Positions 1-7,957 are shown, numbered from the stretch's first letter. The stretch is 17,804 nucleotides of DNA from JBDSEG01 sp039920165 (GCA_039920165.1 JBDSEG010000295.1:1-17804); one strand, 5' to 3'. Translations and numbers: made by a program. Notes: a model not told the origin generated them from the sequence alone.

Positions 1-40
1 CGACTCTGCGGGGCCGCGGAGTTAACCGACGGGCACAAAA

Positions 41-65
41 AAACCGGGCTCGAGGCCCGGTTTTT
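41..65 (-). terminator. Rho-independent terminator, probably bidirectional
   Basis: A GC-rich stem (CCGGGC at 44-49 paired with GCCCGG at 55-60) is flanked by an A-run on the left (37-43) and a T-run on the right (61-65), so it can act as an intrinsic terminator on either strand. On the minus strand it lies about 80 bases beyond the stop of the BON-domain gene and is the likely end of that transcript. Whether a plus-strand gene ends to the left of the window cannot be seen. Confidence 0.8.
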
Positions 66-147
66 GGTCGGATCGGACCTGCAGGTCACGATCCGTACTG
101 GGGGCGCGCGCGGCGGTGGTTGTCAACGCGTGCGCACGCTGTCCGAA

Positions 148-477
148 TCACGGACGCGTGGTGGAGGCCCCGTCCAGTGTCATGTTGTTCTGCACCGACG
201 TGACGCCTTGTACGCCCTTGGCGAGCTCGACCGCGCGGTCCATTTCAGCCTTCGACTTGGCTTTGCCGGACAGGACGACCTTGCCGCTATGGTCGGTCTC
301 GACGTCGATCTTGAGCGCGCTGACCGTCTTGTCGGTGGCCTGGGCCGCCTTGATCTTGGTGGTGATCACCGAATCCTTGACGATCTGCCCCGGGGTATCG
401 GCGGCATGGCCGGCCAGCGGCAATGCAAACAGCGCACTGACAACGACAGCGGAGGCGAGTTGTTTGATGATGGTCAT
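148..477 (-). CDS. Exported BON-domain protein (OsmY-like, single BON)
   Basis: This 109-residue protein begins with a Sec signal peptide (positive MTIIK, hydrophobic core about 6-20, likely cleavage after GHA near residue 24). One BON domain fills about residues 32-100, with the usual alternating pattern (KIKAA, KIDVETDHSGKVVLSG, ALVELAKGV-like helix and GVTSVQNNM). BON domains occur in periplasmic envelope-stress proteins such as OsmY, usually as two copies; this one has a single copy, as is common for small betaproteobacterial members. The ATG is well supported by AGGAG seven bases upstream. It stands alone, 129 bases from the next minus-strand gene and followed by a clear terminator, so it is probably its own transcription unit. 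The exact role is unknown; envelope or lipid binding under stress is the family expectation. Confidence 0.85.
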   Translation of the reverse strand: MTIIKQLASAVVVSALFALPLAGHAADTPGQIVKDSVITTKIKAAQATDKTVSALKIDVETDHSGKVVLSGKAKSKAEMDRAVELAKGVQGVTSVQNNMTLDGASTTRP

Positions 478-606
478 GAATTTCTCCTGTAGCGATGCGT
501 CCGGACTGGACGAGGCAGCAAGGATGCTAGATGTCGGCGTGCAGGCTCAGCGGATTGCGCCGCGCAGGCTTGTCGCCGGGTATGCCGACCACGCGTCGGC
601 CGAGGC

Positions 607-1479
607 CTACGCCGGGCGACCGTTGACCTGCGGGGCGGTGGGCGGGCGGCGCGAACCGCATGCGTTCGCATAGACCCACGTGAATTCGGCGCCCAGCAGA
701 AAGATCTGCGCCGAGTAGTACAGCCACACCAAAAGCGCCGCCAAGGACCCCGCGGCGCCGAAGGCCGAGCTCACGCCCGAGCGGCCGATATATTCCGCGA
801 CGAGAAATTTGCCGAGGCTGAAGAGTGCCGCCGTCAATGCCGCGCCGATCCACACATCGCGCCAGGCGATGCGCGCGCTCGGCACGACCTTGTAGATCGT
901 GGCGAAGAGCAGGCTGACGAGCAGAAAGCCGAAGCCGATCTCGGCGGCGTGCAGCGCCAGCGGGCTCACGCCGGCCGCTGCGCCGCGCGCTGCGACCGAC
1001 GCGCCGACGATGAGCCAGGCGACCAGCAATGCGCCGGTTGCGAGCGTCATTGCGAAGGCCCCGAAGCGCGAGCGAACCAGATACCACCAGCCGCTCGCTT
1101 GCGGCTGCCCCGGCACGCGCCAGATGCGGTCGAGCGCGCTGTGCAGTTCAGCAAAGACGCTCATCGCTCCGAACAGAAGCAAGGCCCCCCCGGACAGCAT
1201 CGCGATAACGCTGCCGGCCGGTTCGCGAGCGGCCTCGAGAAAAGCCTGCACGGCCTGCACCCCCGACGGTCCCATCATCCCGACGAGTCGAGCCGCGAGC
1301 ACGCCGTTCTCGACCTGCTCGGGGACGATCAACCCCGCGGCAGCGAGCGTGATCAGCAGCAGAGGCGAGAGCGAAAAGAGCGCGTAGTAGGCGAGGGCGG
1401 CGCCCATGCTTTGCGCATAGTCGTCGCTCCAGGCCCGCGCCGAGTCGGCGAGCAGGCGCGAAAGCTCGCGCAGCGTCAC
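607..1479 (-). CDS. YihY/BrkB-family inner-membrane protein (copy 2 of a tandem pair)
   Basis: This 290-residue polytopic membrane protein belongs to the YihY/virulence factor BrkB family, whose molecular role is unsettled (once called RNase BN in error). The family signature is visible near the N-terminus (SMGAALAYYALFSLSPLLLI, about residues 24-43) and near the C-terminus (GAAGSLAALLVWLYYSAQI then FLLGAEFTWVYA). About six transmembrane helices lie between. The start is GTG, chosen because residues 1-50 align with those of the upstream paralogue; its ribosome site is weak (GAAGG about 17 bases upstream), suggesting translational coupling. It begins 21 bases after the stop of the neighbouring paralogue, with which it shares nearly identical segments. 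It has a shorter cytoplasmic tail than that paralogue. Confidence 0.9.
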   Translation of the reverse strand: MTLRELSRLLADSARAWSDDYAQSMGAALAYYALFSLSPLLLITLAAAGLIVPEQVENGVLAARLVGMMGPSGVQAVQAFLEAAREPAGSVIAMLSGGALLLFGAMSVFAELHSALDRIWRVPGQPQASGWWYLVRSRFGAFAMTLATGALLVAWLIVGASVAARGAAAGVSPLALHAAEIGFGFLLVSLLFATIYKVVPSARIAWRDVWIGAALTAALFSLGKFLVAEYIGRSGVSSAFGAAGSLAALLVWLYYSAQIFLLGAEFTWVYANACGSRRPPTAPQVNGRPA

Positions 1480-1500
1480 CGCGCGCCGGCGTTCACGCCT

Positions 1501-2598
1501 TCATCCGGCCGTGCCGCCGCGGCTGCGCGAGAAGGCCGACCTGAGTCGCCAAGCCAGGCCGAGCATTCCGCCGGCCAGCAGGCCCGCCTTCACGCCGCGC
1601 AGCGGATCGTGCGGCGCAACGACCGTTTCCGGCACGGGCTGCGGGGTCTCGGTGTTCAGTGGCGCCGGCGCGTCGGCGGTGGGTTTGGGGAGGCCGATAT
1701 CGGCCGCACCCGAGCGGGTCGGCAGCGGCTGCGCCGGCGCCTCCTCGGGCTTGGCCTGCAACGACCCCAGGCGGTGCGCATAGGCCCAGGTGAACTCGGC
1801 GCCGAGCAGAAAGATCTGCGCCGAGTAGTAGATCCAGATCAGCAGCACCGCGAGCGAGCCGGCTGCGCCGAAGGCCGACGCGACGCCGCTCTTGCCGATA
1901 TACAGGCCGATCGCGAATTTGCCGATCGTGAACAGCAGCGCGGTGACGATGGCGCCGGTCCATACGTCGCGCCAGTCGATCTTGACGCGCGGCATGATCT
2001 TGTAGATCAGCGCGAACATCACCGACACCATCGCGAAACTGATGACGAAGTTGACGGCCTGGGCAACCACTTCCCAACCACCGAACATCGGTCCCATCCA
2101 CTTGCCGATCGCCGACAGCGCCGCGCTCATCACCAGCGAGACGATGAGCAAAAAGCCGATGCCGAGGATCATGCCGAACGACAGCATGCGCGAGCGCAGC
2201 AGCTTCCACAGGCCGCTGCCCTCGCGCGCCGGTGCGCGCCAGATGCGGTCGAGCGAATCCTGCAGTTCGCCGAAGACGGTGGTCGCGCCGACGACCAGCA
2301 GCAGCAGGCCGACGACCGTGGCCATCACGCCCTGCTCGGGCTTGCTTGCAGATTCGAGCATGGCCTGAACGACCTGAGCACCCTGCTCGCCCATCAGCCC
2401 GCGCAGCTGCGAGAGCACCTCGCCGCTCGCCACTTCCTGCCCGAAGACCAGCGCCGCGACCGCGATCGCGATCAGCAGCAGCGGCGCCAGCGAGAACATC
2501 GTGTAGTAGGCGATCGCTGCGCCCATGCTGGGCGCGTAGTCGTCGATCCACGCCGTGGCTGCTTCCTTGACCAGCGGCCAGAGATCCGAGAACTTCAC
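1501..2598 (-). CDS. YihY/BrkB-family inner-membrane protein (copy 1, with extended tail)
   Basis: This 365-residue YihY/BrkB-family membrane protein is paralogous to the gene directly downstream. The N-terminal signature (SMGAAIAYYTMFSLAPLLLI, about 24-43), the central FGELQDSLDRIWRAP segment and the C-terminal GAAGSLAVLLIWIYYSAQI block are shared. Beyond about residue 285 it has an additional proline- and alanine-rich cytoplasmic tail of about 80 residues ending in a glycine-rich hydrophobic patch (LLAGGMLGLAWRL) and a basic end; the other copy lacks this. The start is GTG with AGGAG seven bases upstream. It lies 24 bases after the small YidB-like gene, so the three probably form one operon. 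Function is not established; membrane integrity or transport are only family-level suggestions. Confidence 0.9.
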   Translation of the reverse strand: MKFSDLWPLVKEAATAWIDDYAPSMGAAIAYYTMFSLAPLLLIAIAVAALVFGQEVASGEVLSQLRGLMGEQGAQVVQAMLESASKPEQGVMATVVGLLLLVVGATTVFGELQDSLDRIWRAPAREGSGLWKLLRSRMLSFGMILGIGFLLIVSLVMSAALSAIGKWMGPMFGGWEVVAQAVNFVISFAMVSVMFALIYKIMPRVKIDWRDVWTGAIVTALLFTIGKFAIGLYIGKSGVASAFGAAGSLAVLLIWIYYSAQIFLLGAEFTWAYAHRLGSLQAKPEEAPAQPLPTRSGAADIGLPKPTADAPAPLNTETPQPVPETVVAPHDPLRGVKAGLLAGGMLGLAWRLRSAFSRSRGGTAG

Positions 2599-2622
2599 GC
2601 TGCGACTCCTGCGCGCCGTCGA

Positions 2623-3189
2623 TCAGCGCGGGTTCTTGTTGGCCATCCGGCCGAGCGCGATAGCGAGGGCTGCGCCGCCGAGGATCTTCACGAGCTCCGG
2701 GTGCTGGGCATAGAAGCCGCCGACGCGGTCCATGATGCCCGGGTCGGACTGCTTGGCCGCTTCGGCCATCTCGCGCACCTGCGCGGGCGTGATGCGGTCG
2801 GCATCGGCCGGGCTGATGTGGGCGGGCGCGTCCTGTGAGCCGCCACCGAACAGGCCGCCGAGCACGTTGCCGAGCAGCCCGCCGCCACCCCCGCTGCCGC
2901 TGGACGTGGCGGCACCGGCACCGCCGAGGACGCCGCCGAGCTTGGCCAGGATCGCCGGACCGGCCGCGGCGATGAGCTGGTTCAGCAGGCCGGCGCGCTG
3001 CGACGAATCGGAGCCGCCGAACAGCTGCCCGACCATATTGCCGAAGGCCGGCGTCTGGTCGGAGCGGAACGCTTCGGCGATGCCGTCGCCCAGCACCTCG
3101 GGCGAAACCTGCGGTGCGACATGGTCGAAATCGGCTTCGGTGCTGGTGGGACGGACGGCGTATTGGTCGAGGATGTCACCCAGGGTCAT
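2623..3189 (-). CDS. Small glycine-rich YidB/DUF937-like protein
   Basis: This 188-residue protein has no signal peptide. The longer open frame upstream is non-coding in character; I chose the ATG at 3189 because AAGGAG lies eight bases upstream and the sequence from there is MTLGDILDQY. Residues 20-90 are helical and resemble DUF937/YidB-type proteins (QRAGLLNQLIAAAG, AILAKLGGVLGG). A glycine-rich linker (about 94-122, including SSGSGGGGGLLGNVLGGLFGG) leads to a second helical part with ITPAQVREMAEAAKQSDPGI and a final weakly hydrophobic helix (ELVKILGGAALAIALG). It is the first gene of a unit with the two YihY paralogues. The family assignment is by resemblance and only moderate; the function is unknown. 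Confidence 0.7.
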   Translation of the reverse strand: MTLGDILDQYAVRPTSTEADFDHVAPQVSPEVLGDGIAEAFRSDQTPAFGNMVGQLFGGSDSSQRAGLLNQLIAAAGPAILAKLGGVLGGAGAATSSGSGGGGGLLGNVLGGLFGGGSQDAPAHISPADADRITPAQVREMAEAAKQSDPGIMDRVGGFYAQHPELVKILGGAALAIALGRMANKNPR

Positions 3190-3204
3190 TGCGGTCTCCT
3201 TTCG

Positions 3205-3239
3205 GATGCGACGGCACCCGCGCCGCAATGATGCGACGG
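3205..3239. repeat. 10-bp direct repeat in a divergent promoter region
   Basis: GATGCGACGG occurs at 3205-3214 and again at 3230-3239, a centre spacing of 25 bases. The copies lie just upstream of the YidB-like gene within the 163-base gap shared with the divergent co-polymerase-like gene. Such spacing could suit a dimeric regulator, but two copies in GC-rich DNA may be chance. No convincing -35/-10 pair is visible in this gap. Confidence 0.3.
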
Positions 3240-3352
3240 GAACGACGCCATGGTGTAGGACTGTTGCCGGCGGCCGAGTCGGGCGACGACGGCATCGCTC
3301 GCTGCGGGGCTGGCGGCGCCCGGCCGGGCGGCTTCTTGATGCACAGTCGGGC

Positions 3353-5359
3353 ATGGTCCGAATTCGAACCCTGGCTCGTCCGGCTGGCGGGTCTGCCACC
3401 GCGCAGGCGAACCGGCGCCGCCAACTCGTCTTCTTCGGCGTGCTCGCCGTCTCGATGCTCGCGAGCCTCGGCTATGTCTTCCAACGCCCCGCGCTCTATC
3501 TGGCGACGGCGCGCTGGCAGTTCGTCTTCCCCGAGTCGAACGGCGCGGCCGAGCCGGCATCGTCGGCCGGCGCCAGCACGGCATTCCTGACCGAGCTCCA
3601 GGTCGTCACGAGCCGGCCCATGCTCGAAAAGCTGAGCGCCGCACTCGGTGCCGGCGGTGCGTCGCCGGGCTCGCACCCGGGAGCCGACTCGGTCGATGTG
3701 CTGCAGCGCTCGATCGACGTGCGCCCGCTGCCCGGCACCACCATCGTCGAAGTGCGCGCGGTCGGTCCGCGCCCCGCGCCGCTGCCGCAGGCGATCAACA
3801 CCCTGTTCGACCTCTACCGGCGCCAGCTCGACGAGCGCTACCAGGAACGCAGCGGCGACGATCATGTGAAGGCGCGCGCAGAGGCCGATGCCCTGGCCGC
3901 CAAGGTTGCGCAGCAGCGCAGCGCGATCAACGCCTTTCGCCAGCGCCACGCCATCGTCTCGGGCGAGCGCGACGAGAACGAGGTGCTGGCGCAGTACAAG
4001 GGACAAAGCACCGCCTTCAATACCGCGAACGACAAGCGCGTTGCCGCCGAGGCGCGGCTGCAGGCGCTGCGCGAGGCCACTGCGTCCGGCAGGGTGTCGC
4101 AGCGCGCACGCGAAAATCCGGCGCTGCAGCAGCTCGAGCAACGCTACGCCCAGGCGCGCGACGAGATGCGCACGCTGGAGCGCAGCTATACCGAGGCGTA
4201 TATGACGCTCGATCCGAACGCCAAGGCGCTGCGGGCCCGGGTCGCGAGCCTGGAGGAGCAGCTCGGCCAGGCCCGCCAGGCGGCCCAGCAAGCGGCTCTG
4301 GCCGAGGCGGAGATAGATGCCAGCGCCGCGCGCGCTGCCACCGCGCAGCTGTCCGGCCAGATGAGCAGCGCGCGACGCGGCGTGCAGGATTTCAGCGCCC
4401 GCATGGCCGAGCACCGCTCGATGCAGGAAGACCTCGACCGGCTCGAGAAGCTGCGCGGTGCGGCCGAGACTCGCGCCACCGCGCTCGAGGCGGGTAGCCG
4501 TCGCATCGCACCGTCGGTCGTCGTGCTCGAGCCCGCGGCGACTCCGCAGCAGCCGTGGCAGCCGGACTACCAGCGCGACGCGGTGGTCGCGGTGGCCGGA
4601 TCGATCGCTGCCGCCGTGCTGGCCCTCGGCGTGCTGGCGCTGCTGCACCGCCCCGATCCGCCACCGCTCGCCGTCCTGATGCCGCCACCCGCCTGGGACG
4701 AGATCGACACCCGGCCGTGGGTCCAGCAGCGCAGCCTCGGCCCTGCGAGGGCGGGCTTTGCGCTCGGCCCCGCGCCGTCGCCGCCGGTCGGGCTGATCCC
4801 GTTGAACCCGTTGCCGCGCGAGCTCGACGACGGCGAAATCACGGCCCTGCTCGATGCGGCGGCGCCGGCCATGCGCGCGGTGCTGGTGGCCCTGCTGTGC
4901 GGGCTGCAGGACGACGAAGTCATGGCGCTCGACCGCTGCGATCTCGATCCGGCTTCGCCAGCGCTGCGCCTGGCCGACCGCCAGGTGCCGCTGACTGAAC
5001 CGTTGCTGGCCCAGTTCCTCACGGCGCCGTCACCCGACGCGGATGCGCCCGACGACGCCCCGCTGTTGACCGATCCGCGCGGCCAGCGTCTCGGTAGCAC
5101 CGAGATCGACGCCAGCGTCGTATTCGCTGCGCACGATGCCGGGCTTGCGAGGGCATTCGAAGTGACTCCCGCCTCCTTGCGCCACACCTTCGTCGCCCAC
5201 CTCGTGCGCCAGGGCGCACGCTTCGCCGACCTCGCACGCTGGACCGGCAAGATCGCGCTCGCCGATCTCACGCCTTATGGATCGATCGCGCCCGCGACGC
5301 CCAAGCGATCGGCCGACCAGATCGACCCGCTGCTGCCGGCGCTGCGCCGCTGGGTCTGA
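3353..5359 (+). CDS. Wzz/GumC-type polysaccharide co-polymerase-like protein fused to a degenerate tyrosine-recombinase-like domain
   Basis: This 668-residue protein has a transmembrane helix near 24-43, a long periplasmic region with extended coiled coil (about 140-385), and a second transmembrane helix near 408-431 preceded by the PAATPQQPWQP segment typical of Wzz/GumC proteins. Such proteins set polysaccharide chain length; many end in a cytoplasmic tyrosine kinase, which is absent here. Instead, residues about 488-645 follow the tyrosine recombinase pattern: CGLQDDEVMALDRCDLD (516-532) matches the TGLRxxELxxLxxxDxD box, SLRHTF (608-613) the second box, and TGK...Y (631-642) the LGH...Y box. 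The first Arg is Gln519, two His positions are Ala607 and Lys633, while Arg610 and Tyr642 are kept. Recombination activity is therefore unlikely. The ATG lacks a clear ribosome site, and a frameshift near the start is possible. No other exopolysaccharide gene is adjacent. Confidence 0.8.
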   Translation: MVRIRTLARPAGGSATAQANRRRQLVFFGVLAVSMLASLGYVFQRPALYLATARWQFVFPESNGAAEPASSAGASTAFLTELQVVTSRPMLEKLSAALGAGGASPGSHPGADSVDVLQRSIDVRPLPGTTIVEVRAVGPRPAPLPQAINTLFDLYRRQLDERYQERSGDDHVKARAEADALAAKVAQQRSAINAFRQRHAIVSGERDENEVLAQYKGQSTAFNTANDKRVAAEARLQALREATASGRVSQRARENPALQQLEQRYAQARDEMRTLERSYTEAYMTLDPNAKALRARVASLEEQLGQARQAAQQAALAEAEIDASAARAATAQLSGQMSSARRGVQDFSARMAEHRSMQEDLDRLEKLRGAAETRATALEAGSRRIAPSVVVLEPAATPQQPWQPDYQRDAVVAVAGSIAAAVLALGVLALLHRPDPPPLAVLMPPPAWDEIDTRPWVQQRSLGPARAGFALGPAPSPPVGLIPLNPLPRELDDGEITALLDAAAPAMRAVLVALLCGLQDDEVMALDRCDLDPASPALRLADRQVPLTEPLLAQFLTAPSPDADAPDDAPLLTDPRGQRLGSTEIDASVVFAAHDAGLARAFEVTPASLRHTFVAHLVRQGARFADLARWTGKIALADLTPYGSIAPATPKRSADQIDPLLPALRRWV

Positions 5360-5382
5360 GGCGGCGACCGTAGCGGAACCCA

Positions 5383-6135
5383 TCAGTAGGTCGCCCGCCC
5401 CCCCGACAAATCGAATACAGCGCCGGTGCTGAACGAGCAGTCCTCGCTCGCCAGCCAGGCGATCATCGCGGCGATTTCCGCGGGCATGACGAAGCGCGCC
5501 ATCGGGATCTTGCCCAGCATGTAATCGATATGCTGCTGCGTCATGCTGTCGAACATCGCGGTCTTGGCGACGGCCGGCGCGACGGCGTTGACCAGCACGC
5601 CTTTCGTTGCCAGTTCCTTGGCGAGCGATTTGGTCAGCGCGATCAGCCCGGCTTTGGAGGCGCTGTAGTGCGAGGCATTCGGATTGCCTTCCTTGCCCGC
5701 GACCGACGCGACATTGACGATTCGGCCGTAGCCCTGACCGGCCATCAGCGGCGCGACGGCGCGGCAGGTGAGGTAGGGCGCGACCAGGTTGACCTCGATC
5801 ACGCGGCGCCACACGGCCGGGTCGAGCTCCCAAGTGGTGGCGTTGCCGCCGGTGATGCCGGCGTTGTTGACGAGGATGTCGACCCGGCCGTGCTGCGCGA
5901 GCACGGCTTTCGCGGCGGCCTGCACCGCTGCGTCATCGGTCAGCTCGACCGTCGCGCCGGACACGCTGCCGTGCGCGCCGAGTTCGCTGAACGCCGTTTC
6001 GAGCTGAGTCGCATTGATATCCCACAGCACGACCTTGGCGCCCGAGCGCAGCATGCGTTCGGCCACCGCGTGGCCGATGCCCTGGGCGCCGCCGGTGACG
6101 ATGGCGACACGGCCTTCGAGGTCGATCTGGTTCAT
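5383..6135 (-). CDS. Short-chain dehydrogenase/reductase (SDR), sugar-acid type
   Basis: This 250-residue classical SDR has the NAD(P)-binding TGGAQGIG motif (14-21), NNAG (90-93), and the catalytic Ser144, Tyr157 and Lys161 (YSASK). Asp39 after the second strand favours NAD(H). The length is normal. It most resembles FabG-like SDRs that oxidise hydroxy-acids or keto-deoxy sugar acids, but the substrate cannot be read from sequence. It is the last gene of the tetronate operon: its ATG overlaps the stop of the DenD-like gene (ATGA), with AAAGGA about eight bases upstream. An oxidation or epimerisation step on a sugar acid is the contextual guess. It runs tail-to-tail with the co-polymerase gene with only 23 bases between, and no terminator is visible there. 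Confidence 0.88.
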   Translation of the reverse strand: MNQIDLEGRVAIVTGGAQGIGHAVAERMLRSGAKVVLWDINATQLETAFSELGAHGSVSGATVELTDDAAVQAAAKAVLAQHGRVDILVNNAGITGGNATTWELDPAVWRRVIEVNLVAPYLTCRAVAPLMAGQGYGRIVNVASVAGKEGNPNASHYSASKAGLIALTKSLAKELATKGVLVNAVAPAVAKTAMFDSMTQQHIDYMLGKIPMARFVMPAEIAAMIAWLASEDCSFSTGAVFDLSGGRATY

Positions 6136-7151
6136 CGGGCGAGTCCTTTCAGGGTCTGTTCGGCGTTCGGGGCGGCTTCGCAGTCGGCGATGTACTGGCG
6201 GATGATTTCGGCGAAATCGGCATGCGGCGCAAGGCCGAGCCGGGCCGCGCGCTCGGCCCGCACGCCGCTCGGCCAGTTCGCGACGATGCCGGCGATGCGC
6301 TCGTCGCGTTCGAAGCGCACGCGTGCGCGAACCGCGGGGCCGGCCACCTGTTCCAGCGCATCGAGCATGTCGGCGACGCGAACGTTCAGCCCCGGCAGGT
6401 TCATCGCGGTGCGGCCCTGGAAGGCATCGCGGCTGGCTTCAAAGACGCTGATCAGGCCATCGATGGTGCGCGCCGGCGACGACATGGGATGCGATACCGA
6501 AGCATCGACCGGGCACACCGATTCGATGCCCGCCAGCGGCTCGCGGATGATCCCCGAGAAGAACGACGAGGCCGCGCCGTTCGGCCGCCCCGGCCGCACG
6601 GTGACCGTCATCAGCCGCGCCGCGCGGCCGTCGATATAGCCCTTGCGTGTGTAGTCGGCGACGAGATGCTCGCAGATCAGCTTGTGCGTGCCGTACGAGG
6701 TCTGCGGCGTCGGGGTGGTGGAGTCGCCCACCTGGCCGGTCCAGGGAAAGGCGGGATCGGGGCCGAATACCGCGACCGAGCTCGAGAAGACCACGCGCGC
6801 CGGCGTTCCGCCCGCATTCACGTTGGCGCGCAAGGCGTCGAGCAAGGCCCGCGTGCTGTCGATGTTGGAACGCAGACCGAGGTCGAAATCGGCCTCGCAC
6901 TCGCCCGATACGGCCGAGGCGAGATGGAATACCGCGTCGAAGTGTTCGCCCTGCAGGTCGCGGCATTGATCGATCAGGGCGCCGGTGCGCGCATTGACCT
7001 TCTCGTTCGCCAGCAGGTCGGCCGGCGGCGGGGCGAGGTCGGTCAGCACGAGGCTGTCGATAGCCTGGCCGGCAAGTTGGCCGCGCGCGAGCAAGGTGCG
7101 GGCGAGCCGCGCGCCGACGAAGCCGCCGCCGCCGGTGATGAGGATATTCAT
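6132..7151 (-). CDS. denD: D-erythronate dehydrogenase-like NAD-dependent epimerase/dehydratase family protein
   Basis: This 339-residue extended-SDR protein has a Rossmann GGGGFVG motif (7-13), a catalytic serine run (SSS, 123-125) and YGTHK giving Tyr153/Lys157. VTVRPGRPNG followed by FFSGIIREPL is characteristic of the DenD group, which oxidises D-erythronate to 2-oxo-tetronate with NAD. The neighbouring isomerase and L-threonate dehydrogenase-like genes make this assignment much stronger than family membership alone. The start is ATG with GGAGA upstream, and it overlaps the stop of the isomerase gene (ATGA at 7148-7151); its own stop overlaps the downstream SDR. Related proteins may act on other aldonates or uronates, so the substrate remains a prediction. 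Confidence 0.82.
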   Translation of the reverse strand: MNILITGGGGFVGARLARTLLARGQLAGQAIDSLVLTDLAPPPADLLANEKVNARTGALIDQCRDLQGEHFDAVFHLASAVSGECEADFDLGLRSNIDSTRALLDALRANVNAGGTPARVVFSSSVAVFGPDPAFPWTGQVGDSTTPTPQTSYGTHKLICEHLVADYTRKGYIDGRAARLMTVTVRPGRPNGAASSFFSGIIREPLAGIESVCPVDASVSHPMSSPARTIDGLISVFEASRDAFQGRTAMNLPGLNVRVADMLDALEQVAGPAVRARVRFERDERIAGIVANWPSGVRAERAARLGLAPHADFAEIIRQYIADCEAAPNAEQTLKGLAR

Positions 7152-7957
7152 GGCGCAGTCTCCAGGTAGGGTGCGAGCCAGCCGAGGCCGGCCGAGGTGG
7201 CGCCGCGCGGCCGGTATTCGCAGCCGATGTGGCCGCTCCAGCCGAGCTCGTCTAGCACGTCGAAAAGATAGGGGTGATGCAGCTCGCCGATATCGGGCTC
7301 GTTGCGCGTGGGAACGCCGGCAATCTGGATGTGACCGACCCGGCAGCGATGTTGCGGAGCGCCCAGGTACCGGCGCAGTTTCATCGCCACATCGCCTTCG
7401 ACGATCTGGCAGTGGTACAGGTCCATCTGAACTTTCAGATTGGCTGCGCCGACTTCCTGCACGATGGCGTGCGCCTCGTCCTGGCGGTTCAGCAGATAGC
7501 CCGGGATATCGCGCGGATTGATCGGCTCGATCAGCACCTCGATGCCGGCACTCGCGGCCTCGCGCGCGGCCCAGGCGAGGTTGTCGACATAGGTCGCGCG
7601 CAGCGCGGCGGGCTCGACCCCGGCCGGCGCGAGACCGGCCATCACGTGCACGCGCGCGCAGCCGAGCTCCGTCGCATACGGCAGCGCGCGCTCGAGAAAG
7701 CCGGCGCGGAATTCCGAGCGCCGCGCGGCCAGACAGGCGAGGCCGCGTTCACCCGCGTCCCAGTTGCCAGGCGGTGCGTTGAACAGCACCTGAGTGAGGC
7801 CGTTCCCGACCAGTCGCTCGCGCAACTGCGCGGTCGGGTGGGCGTAAGGGAACAGATATTCGACCGCCCTGAAGCCGTCGCGCGCCGCCGCCGCGAAACG
7901 GTCGACGAAGGCATGCTCGGTGTACATCATCGACAGGTTGGCGGCAAAGCGCGGCAC
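7148..7957 (-). CDS. otnI: 2-oxo-tetronate isomerase / hydroxypyruvate isomerase family protein
   Basis: This 269-residue TIM-barrel protein belongs to the hydroxypyruvate isomerase (Hyi) family, which includes OtnI, converting 2-oxo-tetronate to 3-oxo-tetronate. It starts with the family hallmark PRFAANLSMMYTE and carries expected acidic metal or catalytic residues: Glu144 (EPINPRDIPGY), Asp179 (MDLYHCQ) and Glu247 (CEYRP). The length is typical. The start is GTG at 7957, only two bases after the LtnD-like stop, with AAGGA seven bases upstream; the open frame continues far upstream but without coding character. Placement between LtnD- and DenD-like genes favours OtnI over a glyoxylate-pathway Hyi (no glyoxylate carboligase is present). 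Substrate specificity is inferred. Confidence 0.85.
   Translation of the reverse strand: MPRFAANLSMMYTEHAFVDRFAAAARDGFRAVEYLFPYAHPTAQLRERLVGNGLTQVLFNAPPGNWDAGERGLACLAARRSEFRAGFLERALPYATELGCARVHVMAGLAPAGVEPAALRATYVDNLAWAAREAASAGIEVLIEPINPRDIPGYLLNRQDEAHAIVQEVGAANLKVQMDLYHCQIVEGDVAMKLRRYLGAPQHRCRVGHIQIAGVPTRNEPDIGELHHPYLFDVLDELGWSGHIGCEYRPRGATSAGLGWLAPYLETAP

Noticed and set aside
949..2838. 629-codon plus-strand open frame across both YihY genes
   Set aside because: It is antisense to two clearly recognisable membrane proteins and its translation is Arg/Gln/His/Asp-rich without domains, as expected from mirror frames of GC-rich genes.
2732..3352. 5' extension of the co-polymerase reading frame to 2732
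   Set aside because: It would run antisense through the YidB-like gene and has no hydrophobic or domain character before the ATG at 3353.
3176..4648. 490-codon minus-strand open frame opposite the co-polymerase gene
   Set aside because: The plus frame has transmembrane helices, coiled coil and conserved motifs; the minus frame has none.
4817..5359. Active integrase or mobile-element remnant
   Set aside because: The recombinase-like part is in frame with and fused to the membrane protein, lacks key catalytic residues, and no attachment site, tRNA or phage gene is nearby.
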